From positions 186,001 through 250,000 of the forward strand of contig CAYOJK010000002.1 in NCBI GenBank assembly GCA_964404285.1: a DNA stretch of 64,000 nucleotides, written 5' to 3'. Source of the stretch: JBASEY01 sp964404285 (lineage in GTDB: Bacteria; CSSED10-310). The position numbers were made by a program, and so were the translations under genes. Under the pieces are notes generated by a model. That model was given only the letters and a program-made list of their open reading frames with translations, was not told where the DNA came from and made no database searches. Each line of letters begins with the position of its first letter. Positions within the stretch are counted from its first letter, which is position 1. Of the stretch, positions 25,414 to 33,833 are shown one piece after another.

Positions 25414-26949
25414 TTAAAACCGATATGTCAATGAAGCCTGAACACCTTCAAACTCTGGAAGAATCCGACATTGACCACCGCTACAAATTAGTCCCGTTGG
25501 TAAGCCGCCATATAATATATTAATACTCAAAGCATCGATCGGAGTTGCCGTCACTTCTGCTGCCCACCAAGAATCGGATTTTTTAGAGCCGGACCCAACG
25601 GTTTCCAATGTCTGTTTGTTATAGTGGCCGCTTACTGCTAACCAAGGACTGAATGAGTAGGTTAGATAAGTCTTGTGTTCGACTTCATCCGTTCCTGGAA
25701 CACCTGTGAATTCGTGTTCATAATAAAGATTTAAACTGTGCCGGGTTAAAAATGAATAGACAATATCAGCTGTTCCTCGGCGGTGTTTTTCGTTTTTATT
25801 CGTGTATTCTTTTATTCCATAGGTCAAGTGAACATGCCAATCACACCAGTTCTGTTCCAGCCCCATATAATAATGCTCATTTTTATTCCTGGTTACCTTG
25901 CCAAGATAATCCGGATGACCTTGATTATTGAATTGTGATGCACTGACATAAAGTAGTGTGCTTGTTGAGGGGATAAAATAATCTACTTTTATTCTTGCAC
26001 CCTTGGTATCGTCCAACTCGCTCATTTCATCTTCGCGATCTGCTATCGGAGGTCGTCCATAGCGATAGCTCCAATAATCATAATCTTTGTATTCAACTAA
26101 AACTGTAAAATCATTGAGATAAGCTGTTAGGCTACTATAGATGGCCGTTCCATCTTCTTTTTTTTCTCCGACAGAGTTATCGGAATCCCAACTCAGTCGA
26201 GCATATTCTCCGTAAAAATCTATTTTCCCGTCTAAAAGATTTAAAGCCTCCAGGTTCATACTGCCGGTTTGAAAATCTTCATCCATAAGTTGATTTCGTC
26301 TATACGTGTAAAGTGTTCCAGCAGCAAAATTCGCTCCAAGAGTGATCTCTTTGTAGACCTTATAAAAAATACCAGCTCCGAATAATTCATCGGAAATTTT
26401 CCTTTCTTTATAGGTCATTGAAGCGGGGTCATCTAAAAAGTTATACCATCTAATTTTACCACCAAAAACTTCGGCGTTGAATCGATTATAATTAAACCGC
26501 ACCCGACCTCCTTGTATCGTCCGATCTAGATTCAAGTCCTTGTCTTCCTGAACGTACAAAACAATTCCTCGTCCAAGAAACTGATAGAAATCACCAGCCA
26601 GAACATCAAAGTTTTTGTGTTGATACCCGACCTTGTATTTGAATAGCTCTATATCCGCCTCATATTCACGCGATCGATAGTCGTAATGAATGCCGTCATT
26701 ATATTTCATATTGCGTAACCTGGCTTCAGCATACCAGTCTCTCCACCCCAAATGCAGCATCAATTGGTTTTCAAATGATGAGTAGGGACCTTCATAGATA
26801 TTCATTCCTGGTTTCCAGTCATCCGGATCATGATTCCAATAGGTAGATTCAAATGTTCCTGAAAAAACCATCTCATCACTGAAATTTGCCTGCGCTGACA
26901 GAACAAACACCGTTATAATTAAAACCATTATTTTTAATGCTGTATTCAT
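25414..26949 (-). CDS. outer-membrane beta-barrel protein (DUF6029-like)
   Basis: 511 residues from ATG 26949 with GGGAG upstream. A signal peptide (MNTALKIMVLIITVFVLSAQA) precedes many amphipathic strands rich in Tyr, Trp and Asp. The protein ends in Phe (ASLTYRF), the usual outer-membrane sorting end. Segments such as FDVLAGDFYQFLGRGIVLYV resemble DUF6029 proteins of FCB-group bacteria. A porin-like or surface role is likely, cargo unknown. It lies 19 nt after the TlpA-like gene and 3 nt before the ParB-like gene. Confidence 0.75.
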   Translation of the reverse strand: MNTALKIMVLIITVFVLSAQANFSDEMVFSGTFESTYWNHDPDDWKPGMNIYEGPYSSFENQLMLHLGWRDWYAEARLRNMKYNDGIHYDYRSREYEADIELFKYKVGYQHKNFDVLAGDFYQFLGRGIVLYVQEDKDLNLDRTIQGGRVRFNYNRFNAEVFGGKIRWYNFLDDPASMTYKERKISDELFGAGIFYKVYKEITLGANFAAGTLYTYRRNQLMDEDFQTGSMNLEALNLLDGKIDFYGEYARLSWDSDNSVGEKKEDGTAIYSSLTAYLNDFTVLVEYKDYDYWSYRYGRPPIADREDEMSELDDTKGARIKVDYFIPSTSTLLYVSASQFNNQGHPDYLGKVTRNKNEHYYMGLEQNWCDWHVHLTYGIKEYTNKNEKHRRGTADIVYSFLTRHSLNLYYEHEFTGVPGTDEVEHKTYLTYSFSPWLAVSGHYNKQTLETVGSGSKKSDSWWAAEVTATPIDALSINILYGGLPTGLICSGGQCRILPEFEGVQASLTYRF

Positions 26950-26968
26950 GATTATGATCTCCCGACAG

Positions 26969-27493
26969 TTACTCAACTCTATTCAGTTTTTCGAGTTCTT
27001 CTTTAACTATATTTTCAACCAGTTTCTCATCACCCGGCTTATAACCGCAAAACTCACGCACTATGGCGCCTTCAGCTCCAATGATAACCAGGTGTGGTAC
27101 GTTTCTATTTGGGCTATAGTGTCGGATCACATTGTTATCGGTATCCAAAAGAATAGGAAATGTGAATTTATAGCGGTTAACTGTCGGTTTAATTTGGGAT
27201 TTGGATGCTGCGGTATCGATAGAAATCGCCAATACCTGAAGATTTTGTTCTTTATATTTTTCATACAAGGCGTTTACATGCGGCATTTCCCTGAGACAAG
27301 GTTTGCACCACGTCGCCCAGAAATCCAATACGATTACATTCTTACCAAGATTTTCTTCCAGTTTGTATGTTGTTCCATCTACTGCTGCTAGCTCAAAAGG
27401 AATTGGTTTCTTTTGTGTGTCCGCCTTCAAATTGGTCCCCATCGTGACGATAGTTACCACCAGCACAAACCATTTCAACGCATTTCGATTCAT
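26969..27493 (-). CDS. TlpA-like periplasmic thioredoxin
   Basis: 174 residues. The signal peptide (ALKWFVLVVTIVTMGTNLKA) has no lipobox, so the protein is probably periplasmic. The redox motif WCKPC has C63 and C66, and the cis-Pro region reads VPHLVIIG. The TlpA/ResA class reduces disulfides in extracytoplasmic proteins. It sits upstream of the beta-barrel gene with GGGAGG before its ATG. A thiol-maintenance role for the envelope is inferred. Confidence 0.88.
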   Translation of the reverse strand: MNRNALKWFVLVVTIVTMGTNLKADTQKKPIPFELAAVDGTTYKLEENLGKNVIVLDFWATWCKPCLREMPHVNALYEKYKEQNLQVLAISIDTAASKSQIKPTVNRYKFTFPILLDTDNNVIRHYSPNRNVPHLVIIGAEGAIVREFCGYKPGDEKLVENIVKEELEKLNRVE

Positions 27494-27526
27494 AATAACC
27501 TCCCAACATGGATTTGACAGAACCGT

Positions 27527-29389
27527 TTAATTATTAAGATATCGTGTAAGCTTTTCAATCAAATTTTTGCATATTCTTTTTTCCTGGTGATCAATCACCT
27601 GAATTCCCCGGTTAAAGGTATCATTCAATAGACGCAAAAGAAACTCTGTGGTTTCGCGGTCAAGTTTTAGAGCTGTCGAATCAGTCGTTTGATCCGTAAT
27701 AGTCACTTTTGGCAAATATCCTGATCGTTTGAGTTCATTTACCAGATCAGCCAATTGACTTTCTTTGATCAAGACAGTCTCAGGCCCAATCTGTTTATCC
27801 ATAAACTGAGAAATGTCTGGAGCTGCCAATAATTCCTGCATTAAAAAGGGTGATTGTGTGTTCAAGAATAACGCTTTTCTTAATTCTATTTTGCCAAATT
27901 CTTCAATCCAATCATTTATCGAGGTTTCAACATTTTGCGGAATTTTTGTTTGAGAGGTCGATGTTAAAAAGGCATGAATCGCTTTTCCTTCAAAGCCTGA
28001 TTCAAGAGCCTTTGCCACACTATTTCTGGTAATTTTATATTTCTGCACATAACCACCAGCAACAAATTCAGCTATTTTTTCTAATTTGTCTCGAATCGCT
28101 AATACTATTCCTGATGGAGCCAATACTTCAAAATCAGGCTGAATCAAAATCTTATCCATTTGAGTCAATAATGAACCATTTTCTTGACCGCTACTCTCTA
28201 AATAATTTGTTTTCCCTGAAATGATAGCATGGCCGAAGTGATTGAGCATAAATGCTTCTACTTTTTCATCGACTGAAAAGCCAATATCAACAACGCCTAA
28301 CCAGGCCAATTGTTTAGATATCATGTGTTCGATCAGTTTTTTTTCCAAGTTATCCCATACCTCGACTGCTTGGATATTTTTTTGAGTTTTAGTATGTCGT
28401 AGCTGCCATAGGTGAGGAGAATGATCCGGTCGATAGAAAAATGGTCTTTGAGATTTAAAATAGTCTGAAAATAATTCTAATGGAATCCATTGGTTTTTAG
28501 GAAGGGTCACAAGAAGAGAAATAAAAGCGCTCTTAACCCGTATCAGCGGGTGGCGAAGGCCGGCAGTTGTAATTTGGATATCTTCAATTTCTCTCAAACC
28601 TTCCCATGAATTATCATTCAGCCATGCATTAAATAAATCAGAAACCTGTTCAAATGGTGGTTCAGAAAACCATGTCTCCACTTTCGGGTTGACCTCCAAC
28701 CTCTGACCTTGCTGTGTAACTAGCTCTAGGCTTCCGACGAAAGAAAACAGCATCGTTATATATCTTTCATCACGCGCCAACACAACAGGTGTAAAAGTAT
28801 TCAACCAGTCAACTATCAATGGTTTGTGCCTCTTAGGTAAGCCTCCTGTTTTAAGCAACCGGACATTGTATTCATCTATATATTTTACCAAGTAAAACAT
28901 ATCTGTAAGAATAATACGCGCAGCAGAAAACATACGATAAGGAGCGTACGTTTCATCAGGTAATTTGAATGGTATTGGAATTAGGTAATCATAAAACTCT
29001 TCAGGAAGAATAAATACGGTATTTTTGTCTTCTCTGCTGCGAAGGCAATACAGAAAACCCATTAACCGCAATCTCGCAAGCCCGGGATTGACCATTTTAT
29101 GCCAAAACCATCGACGAGCGACTTCAGGGTCATCATTACCCCAAGACTTCTCGAGATCAGAGACATCTATCGATCCGCCGGCATCTCGAATCTGAAATAA
29201 AATTTCTTTTTCATGATCACTGATTTCATTGATCAGAGATACATTCACTTCGTTATCACGTAATTTATCACGTAAAATAGCAATTATATCTGAACGTAAT
29301 GGGTTAGATCCTACGTCTATCTTGCGAAAAGCGGCTATGGCACGAAGGTGAGAGGTAGGTGATTCATATAAGCAGCGTTCTAAATTCAT
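27527..29389 (-). CDS. stand-alone helicase-associated (XPB/Ssl2-like C3) domain protein
   Basis: 620 residues, no signal peptide. The C-terminal part has IQPDFEVLAPSGIVLAIRDK, YVQKYKITRNSVAKALESG and IEEFGKIELRKALF. This is the pattern of the Helicase_C_3 (XPB/Ssl2-like) domain that occurs mainly in actinobacterial and other helicases. No Walker A or B motif is seen, so this is not a helicase motor. The N-terminal winged-helix-like part (EKEILFQIRDAGGSIDVSDL) may bind DNA. First of a minus-strand series (TlpA, barrel, ParB-like, SPL-like). Function unknown. Confidence 0.6.
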   Translation of the reverse strand: MNLERCLYESPTSHLRAIAAFRKIDVGSNPLRSDIIAILRDKLRDNEVNVSLINEISDHEKEILFQIRDAGGSIDVSDLEKSWGNDDPEVARRWFWHKMVNPGLARLRLMGFLYCLRSREDKNTVFILPEEFYDYLIPIPFKLPDETYAPYRMFSAARIILTDMFYLVKYIDEYNVRLLKTGGLPKRHKPLIVDWLNTFTPVVLARDERYITMLFSFVGSLELVTQQGQRLEVNPKVETWFSEPPFEQVSDLFNAWLNDNSWEGLREIEDIQITTAGLRHPLIRVKSAFISLLVTLPKNQWIPLELFSDYFKSQRPFFYRPDHSPHLWQLRHTKTQKNIQAVEVWDNLEKKLIEHMISKQLAWLGVVDIGFSVDEKVEAFMLNHFGHAIISGKTNYLESSGQENGSLLTQMDKILIQPDFEVLAPSGIVLAIRDKLEKIAEFVAGGYVQKYKITRNSVAKALESGFEGKAIHAFLTSTSQTKIPQNVETSINDWIEEFGKIELRKALFLNTQSPFLMQELLAAPDISQFMDKQIGPETVLIKESQLADLVNELKRSGYLPKVTITDQTTDSTALKLDRETTEFLLRLLNDTFNRGIQVIDHQEKRICKNLIEKLTRYLNN

Positions 29390-29505
29390 TTAATTCTCCT
29401 GCTCAATAGGAAGTTCAACAAGAGAGGTCTTGTTGATTTCAAGGCAGTTATTCTATATGATTTTACAGGGTTTCAGCAAGAAAACTCCTTAAGAGAGCAA
29501 ATCAC

Positions 29506-29742
29506 ATGAATTATTCTGCTGATATAAATGAGAACAACTCCAATCAGGATAATGAACAATCGCTGGAAAAACTCACGGAGAAAAACGCTAATTTATCCAG
29601 CGCTGACGAAAATGAAATGCCGGTATGGTTCGTCCGCTTGTTTTTTATCATGATGATCTTGATGATCCTATCTCTGTGGCTGATCCCTGATGAAATCTTG
29701 GTGCGCTGGTCTATGTGGTGGAACAATATCCCGCTGAATTGA
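29506..29742 (+). CDS. small membrane protein, unknown function
   Basis: 78 residues: an acidic, Asn-rich N-terminus (about 1-38), then one hydrophobic span WFVRLFFIMMILMILSLWLI and a short Trp-rich end. It matches no family I know. It is divergent from the helicase-domain gene, with a modest Shine-Dalgarno (AGAGAG). Single-gene unit followed by 181 nt of non-coding DNA. Confidence 0.55.
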   Translation: MNYSADINENNSNQDNEQSLEKLTEKNANLSSADENEMPVWFVRLFFIMMILMILSLWLIPDEILVRWSMWWNNIPLN

Positions 29743-29923
29743 CAGCTCTGCCGGTTCATCTCAGCACATCAGCCTATTATTCAAAAGCATATCAATTTAT
29801 ATGGTCTGCTATGGCTACAGCTATCTTTCGATATCCCAACGCATTGGGATGATACGGGTCAAGCATGATACCAACATTCTTTTCATAGCGATCTTTCTCA
29901 TAATTCAAGACTTTTTATTTTGT

Positions 29924-30226
29924 TCATTCAGTAGAAATATCCCAATATTTTTGAAGAGGATTTGCCGCAATTATACCTCGACATTTGCTGCAGATCTGAA
30001 AAGAAAATTCTTGATAAACTTGATTTTCCAACATTTCTTTCGGAGTCATCTCGATACGCGCTAAAAGAGCTTTCAAACGCTTGTTCATCTCGACTTTGCT
30101 CATCCCTTCATATTCTTTTAGGCCATGGATAACCTCTGCAGTCAGCGACAAGTGAATCCGCCAGACCGGGTCACCAGTATGAAGCTCCAGACCACATCGA
30201 TCACAAGTCAGACTTTGATTGACCAT
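29924..30226 (-). CDS. small zinc-ribbon-like protein
   Basis: 100 residues with two Cys pairs, C8-x2-C11 near the start (TCDRCG) and C79-x2-C82 near the end (CSKCRG), enough for one zinc site. The middle is helical and charged. It overlaps the end of the SDR gene by 19 nt and is likely co-translated. No specific function can be assigned. Confidence 0.6.
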   Translation of the reverse strand: MVNQSLTCDRCGLELHTGDPVWRIHLSLTAEVIHGLKEYEGMSKVEMNKRLKALLARIEMTPKEMLENQVYQEFSFQICSKCRGIIAANPLQKYWDISTE

Positions 30227-31104
30227 TCGTTTGCAACTTTCGTTAAAGCATCTTTCAAGTCAGTCGCTTTCCATGCGGTTTCGTTTTGAAGACGTGAAGA
30301 ATTCAAAGAGCAATCTTTCAGAAAGGGAGCATCCGATGTAATACCTTCCATTTGGACTGGAATAATTTTACTTGTATCCCATTTAAAGATCTCAGCAGCT
30401 CGCATTCCCAGGTCATAACGACTGATCCGGGTTGAACCGCCGATATTAAAAATCTGGCTGGTTATGTCATGAGACAGAATGCGATGTATAGCATTGGCAA
30501 TATCCCGACTCCATATAGGTGAGCGAAATTGATCTGTGAACAGTTTTAGAAATTTTCCTTCCGATAAGTCCTTATGATTTTCGCGTAAAAACGACCCGTG
30601 GATTCCGTTATCAGGACCGAAAATCAGGGCGCTTCGTAAAACAATTGCGGTGGGACAGACCATAAAAATCTCTATTTCTGCATCAAACTTAGTTTGGCTG
30701 TATATCATTTGAGGATCTGCATCGGCTTCCTGATGAGGGCCGATTCCTGAGTTATAAACGAGATCTGTCGAGATAAAAATAAATCGAGATTTATTTTCTT
30801 GTGCTATAGCAGCCAGATCACGCGAAGCAATAACATTCAAGCTATATGCGCGTTTTGGATCGGACGCACATAACGCGGGCTTCGAAATAGCCGCACAATG
30901 GATGATTGCATGAATACGACTCTGTTTTATCCAATTGTTCAAAGGTTTTAAGCTGCCGGCAAGATCCATTTTGATCGTACCTGCTACAGTATCAGGAGGC
31001 TCAGTTCTGTTTCTGGTGGCAAAAACCGTGTAATCATTAGCTAAATCTCGACAGAGATTGTATCCGAGTAGACCCGATGCTCCTGTTATCAAAATTTTCT
31101 TCAT
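30208..31104 (-). CDS. RmlD-like NAD(P)-dependent sugar reductase/epimerase
   Basis: 298 residues from ATG 31104 with GGAGG 7 nt upstream; the frame is open further 5' but has no site. The Rossmann glycine motif GASGLLGYNL is at the N-terminus, and FISTDLVYNSG...YSQTKFDAE gives the Ser/Tyr-x3-Lys catalytic set of extended SDRs. The C-terminal part (NIGGSTRISRYDLGMRAAEIF) is typical of dTDP-4-dehydrorhamnose reductase relatives. The specific sugar is not determinable; MAT-beta-like or RmlD are alternatives. Confidence 0.8.
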   Translation of the reverse strand: MKKILITGASGLLGYNLCRDLANDYTVFATRNRTEPPDTVAGTIKMDLAGSLKPLNNWIKQSRIHAIIHCAAISKPALCASDPKRAYSLNVIASRDLAAIAQENKSRFIFISTDLVYNSGIGPHQEADADPQMIYSQTKFDAEIEIFMVCPTAIVLRSALIFGPDNGIHGSFLRENHKDLSEGKFLKLFTDQFRSPIWSRDIANAIHRILSHDITSQIFNIGGSTRISRYDLGMRAAEIFKWDTSKIIPVQMEGITSDAPFLKDCSLNSSRLQNETAWKATDLKDALTKVANEWSIKV

Positions 31105-31509
31105 TTTAACGCCTCCATAACTTGCCTGGTTTAGCACCGTTACACCCGGTGGTATTGTTGATATATTATCCAAATTTCTATGTGCTTATCCAGAGTACCA
31201 TTTGAAAAGATCATAAACTTTCTAATAGATCCCTTATCTAATAACCCATCTAAACCAACAGTGCATTCAGGAAAGAGAAAAAAATAAGTGTTGAGTTATG
31301 AAAGAAAAAATACTAACGGATAGAAAACTTCCCAATTTACTTTTTGCACCATAATTATTTTAATCTCTGAATGTTTGACTAGTATTGAATGAAGAAGGCT
31401 AAAGACGAAAAAGCCTAATGTTGGTATCCGTTTGATTTATGAAGTATGCTCCAGAGGCGACTAAGGATTGATGGTATAAGTGTATTATTTTGGATGAGGA
31501 GACTTATCA
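31105..31509. other. divergent intergenic region between SDR and XdhC genes
   Basis: 405 nt, AT-rich, with no reading frame that has a ribosome site. Short dyads are present (for example ACCG...CGGT just after 31135 and AGGCT...AGCCT near 31400). It must hold promoters for both divergent genes, but I could not define one with confidence. No molybdenum-cofactor riboswitch pattern is recognisable before xdhC. Confidence 0.4.
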
Positions 31510-32361
31510 GTGAACTCAAAACTTCTTGAACATATCAATCGTATTCATTCGGGTGATGAAGAAGCTGCTGTAATGGTTTTAGTTGTCTCTACCGAGGCGG
31601 GTTCTCCTCAAATTCCTGGCGCACGTATGCTGGTTACACGGCAAGGCCGATATTATGGCACGATTGGTGGCGGCCAAGTTGAAAAGCTTGCGGAAGAACA
31701 TGCTATTTCGATGTTAAAAAATAACATAGCCACAGATTCCCAAACATTTGATTTGGGATTTTCCAAGCACACACCCAACGACACCAGAATGATTTGCGGA
31801 GGCTGGATGTTATTGTATTTTGAGCACCTATCCCCACCGGATCGACTCATTATTTATGGTTATGGACACATTGGCAAAGTTTTGGCTCCTTTGGCCGTTC
31901 ACAGTGGTTTACATGTTATCGCCGTTGACGAACGCTATGATCTTAGTGAACTTGAGTGCCTGGACGATGGTGTTCTCAAAAATGTGGTATTGCACAGATT
32001 ACAGTCCCCAGAGCATGCCCGATCAATAATCGCGAGACCGACGGACTCTTTTGTAATCATGACACATGAGCATCGGTATGACCTGGATACATTGAAAGCG
32101 CTATCAATCCGACTATTACCGAATTCTTTACCTCGCTACATCGGAATGATCGGATCAAAGCATAAGAACAAGATAATAATAGATACTTTGAAGCAAGAAG
32201 GCGTTTCTATCTCTTTTTTAAATAACATTCGAGCGCCTATCGGTCTTTCTTTAGGCGGCAATTCGCCTGGTGAAATCGCGGTTTCGATCATGGCTGAAAT
32301 ACTTGCGGTTAAGTATGGAAAAATACGTGATGGTAGTGTTGAATCGATGTCTAACAAATGA
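31510..32361 (+). CDS. XdhC/CoxI family molybdenum-hydroxylase accessory protein
   Basis: 283 residues, GTG start at 31510 preceded by GGAG. XdhC proteins bind and sulfurate molybdenum cofactor before insertion into xanthine dehydrogenase-type enzymes. The N-terminal XdhC_CoxI part shows STEAGSPQIPGARMLVTRQG and GTIGGGQVEKLAEE. The C-terminal Rossmann part shows IYGYGHIGKVLAPLA, MTHEHRYDLDTLKAL and PRYIGMIGSKHK. No molybdenum hydroxylase genes are nearby, so its client lies elsewhere. Confidence 0.88.
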   Translation: MNSKLLEHINRIHSGDEEAAVMVLVVSTEAGSPQIPGARMLVTRQGRYYGTIGGGQVEKLAEEHAISMLKNNIATDSQTFDLGFSKHTPNDTRMICGGWMLLYFEHLSPPDRLIIYGYGHIGKVLAPLAVHSGLHVIAVDERYDLSELECLDDGVLKNVVLHRLQSPEHARSIIARPTDSFVIMTHEHRYDLDTLKALSIRLLPNSLPRYIGMIGSKHKNKIIIDTLKQEGVSISFLNNIRAPIGLSLGGNSPGEIAVSIMAEILAVKYGKIRDGSVESMSNK

Positions 32362-32609
32362 ATGTGTGCATAATCAGAATAGTAAGACTTCCAATTTTGT
32401 ATCTTCGGATCGATTACTTTCGGGGGACAGACTTCCGTCAAGAACCCTCTCCCGATCCTGTAGGGCATCGCCAGCCATAGGAATCTGTAATTCTAAAGGG
32501 CTCACCAGGCCGGCGCTGCCGACAGGATCGATCTCTCCGAGGTTTTTTTGCAGTTGAGGACAATGTTTTTCTTTTCACCGGTTGGGTTTATTTCGTAACG
32601 CTGAAAAAT

Positions 32610-32632
32610 GTCTCTCCCTTCATGGGAGAGAC
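32610..32632. repeat. perfect 9-bp hairpin in intergenic repeat region
   Basis: GTCTCTCCC and GGGAGAGAC flank the loop TTCAT. There is no T-run, so it is not an intrinsic terminator. The CTCTCCCTTCATGGGAGAG core looks like a mobile intergenic repeat unit rather than a gene-specific signal. Confidence 0.6.
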
Positions 32633-32914
32633 CGGTGGTGTTGTGCGAGCGAGGCGAGCGCTTACAGCGCCGAGAGAGGGCGTTGGGACATCCAAAAATA
32701 AAACGAACCATCTTTTATCTCTGAATATCAAACCCGTAAGGCCGAAATACATGCGACCGGCACATATCTGCGCCATCTGCGTCATCTGTGGAAAATAAAA
32801 AAAGTTCCTAATGTTTGAACGATCAAAATCCTATTGTAGATCTAGATGTTATTGGTGTTCATTCGCGGTTAACAAAAAAAGGCTACAACTGAAATAGCTC
32901 CTCGCTTTGTCCTC

Positions 32915-32944
32915 TTGACATTCAATCAATGAATAACATATTAT
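32915..32944 (+). promoter_or_regulatory. sigma-70-like promoter of the CsgG-like gene
   Basis: TTGACA (32915-32920) and TATTAT (32939-32944) are separated by 18 nt, about 30 nt before the Shine-Dalgarno GGAGG of the gene at 32978. Confidence 0.65.
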
Positions 32945-32977
32945 TCTTACGTTCTTTCTAACTTATGGAGGTAAAAT

Positions 32978-33694
32978 ATGAAAAAAGTTACTTTAATTTT
33001 GTTACTGATGTTGATGATTCTCTCACTTACAAATACCAGTTTTGCTCAGGAAAAACCACGCATGGGTGTCTTGCGTTTCACAAACCAAACCAGTGCAGGC
33101 TGGTGGTCCGGCTCGGTAGGCCGAGATCTTCAGGACATGTTGATTTCTGAGCTTGCATCGATGAAATCGTTCACAGTATTGGAACGAAAAGAAATCGATG
33201 CAGTTCTTGGTGAGCAGGATCTGGGCGCCTCAGGTCGGATCGATGGTGCAACCCGTGCAAAAATTGGTCAATTGAAAGGCGCTCAATACCTTGTTGCCGC
33301 CACCGTAAGCTCCTACCAGGAAAGCACCTCAGGAGGTGATGCTGGTGTTACGATCAAAGGTATCTCGGTAGGTGGTAAAAAAGACAATGCCTATATTGCT
33401 GTCGATCTGAAAATAATCGATACAACAACCGGTGAAATTGTCGATGCCCGAACAGTTGAAGCAGAGGCTGCATCAGGTGGTCTTCGAGCAGGTATTTCCA
33501 GAAGCAAATTCAGCGGCAATTTGGGTGGCTATGAAAAAACACCTGCCGGCAGAGCTATTCGTGCTTGCATCATGGAAATCGCTGAATATCTGGAGTGTTC
33601 ACTTGTAAAGGGCCGCGATCACAAATGCATGCGAGACTACGAAGCAAAAGAAGATCGTCGACGGGAGAAAACAAAAAAGAGCATTAAGTTCTAA
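32978..33694 (+). CDS. exported CsgG-family protein
   Basis: 238 residues. The signal peptide MKKVTLILLLMLMILSLTNTSFA has no lipobox Cys, unlike true CsgG. The mature part begins MGVLRFTNQT and contains LISELASMKSFTVLERKEID, LKGAQYLVAATVSSYQES and VDLKIIDTTTGEIV, the core of the CsgG/DUF799-like fold. CsgG forms an outer-membrane pore, but soluble relatives exist that bind envelope complexes. No other curli genes are near. It has its own promoter and a strong downstream terminator, so it is a single-gene unit. Confidence 0.78.
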   Translation: MKKVTLILLLMLMILSLTNTSFAQEKPRMGVLRFTNQTSAGWWSGSVGRDLQDMLISELASMKSFTVLERKEIDAVLGEQDLGASGRIDGATRAKIGQLKGAQYLVAATVSSYQESTSGGDAGVTIKGISVGGKKDNAYIAVDLKIIDTTTGEIVDARTVEAEAASGGLRAGISRSKFSGNLGGYEKTPAGRAIRACIMEIAEYLECSLVKGRDHKCMRDYEAKEDRRREKTKKSIKF

Positions 33695-33728
33695 TTTGAG
33701 CCGCGTCTATAACTGATAGTTGACATTT

Positions 33729-33774
33729 AACCGCGAGGAAATAGTTTTTTTACTGATTTCTTCGCGGTTTTTTT
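33729..33774 (+). terminator. intrinsic terminator after the CsgG-like gene
   Basis: AACCGCGAGGAAAT pairs with ATTTCTTCGCGGTT with a single G-T wobble across a 13-nt loop, and a run of seven T follows. It lies 35 nt after the stop codon. The opposite strand has no T-run, so it acts on the plus strand only. Confidence 0.85.
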
Positions 33775-33833
33775 GGTCAAACCCTTTTATTTGTTTGATA
33801 CTCGCGATTAAAAGAATAGACTAAATGAGCATT

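Larger units (their letters stand above)
32362..32977. other. 616-nt intergenic region with repeat-like segments
   Basis: No credible gene is present. The part around 32600-32700 is GC-richer than its flanks and includes the hairpin at 32610-32632 and a CGAGCGAGGCGAGCG stretch. At 32762-32790 the text reads ATCTGCGCCATCTGCGTCAT then CTGTGG. At 32855-32875 it reads GGTGTTCATTCGCGGTTAAC. Both resemble short dispersed intergenic elements seen in several bacterial phyla, from memory. The CsgG-like gene promoter is at the right end. Confidence 0.45.

Noticed and set aside
29801..30064. Plus-strand open frame opposite the zinc-ribbon gene
   Set aside because: It is antisense to a gene with clear Cys pairs and has no ribosome site.
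31105..31509. Possible molybdenum-cofactor riboswitch before xdhC
   Set aside because: The expected conserved sequence blocks are not visible in the region.
32502..32785. Minus-strand open frames in the repeat region before the CsgG-like gene
   Set aside because: Composition follows the hairpin and repeat units, no ribosome site, and no protein similarity that I recognise.
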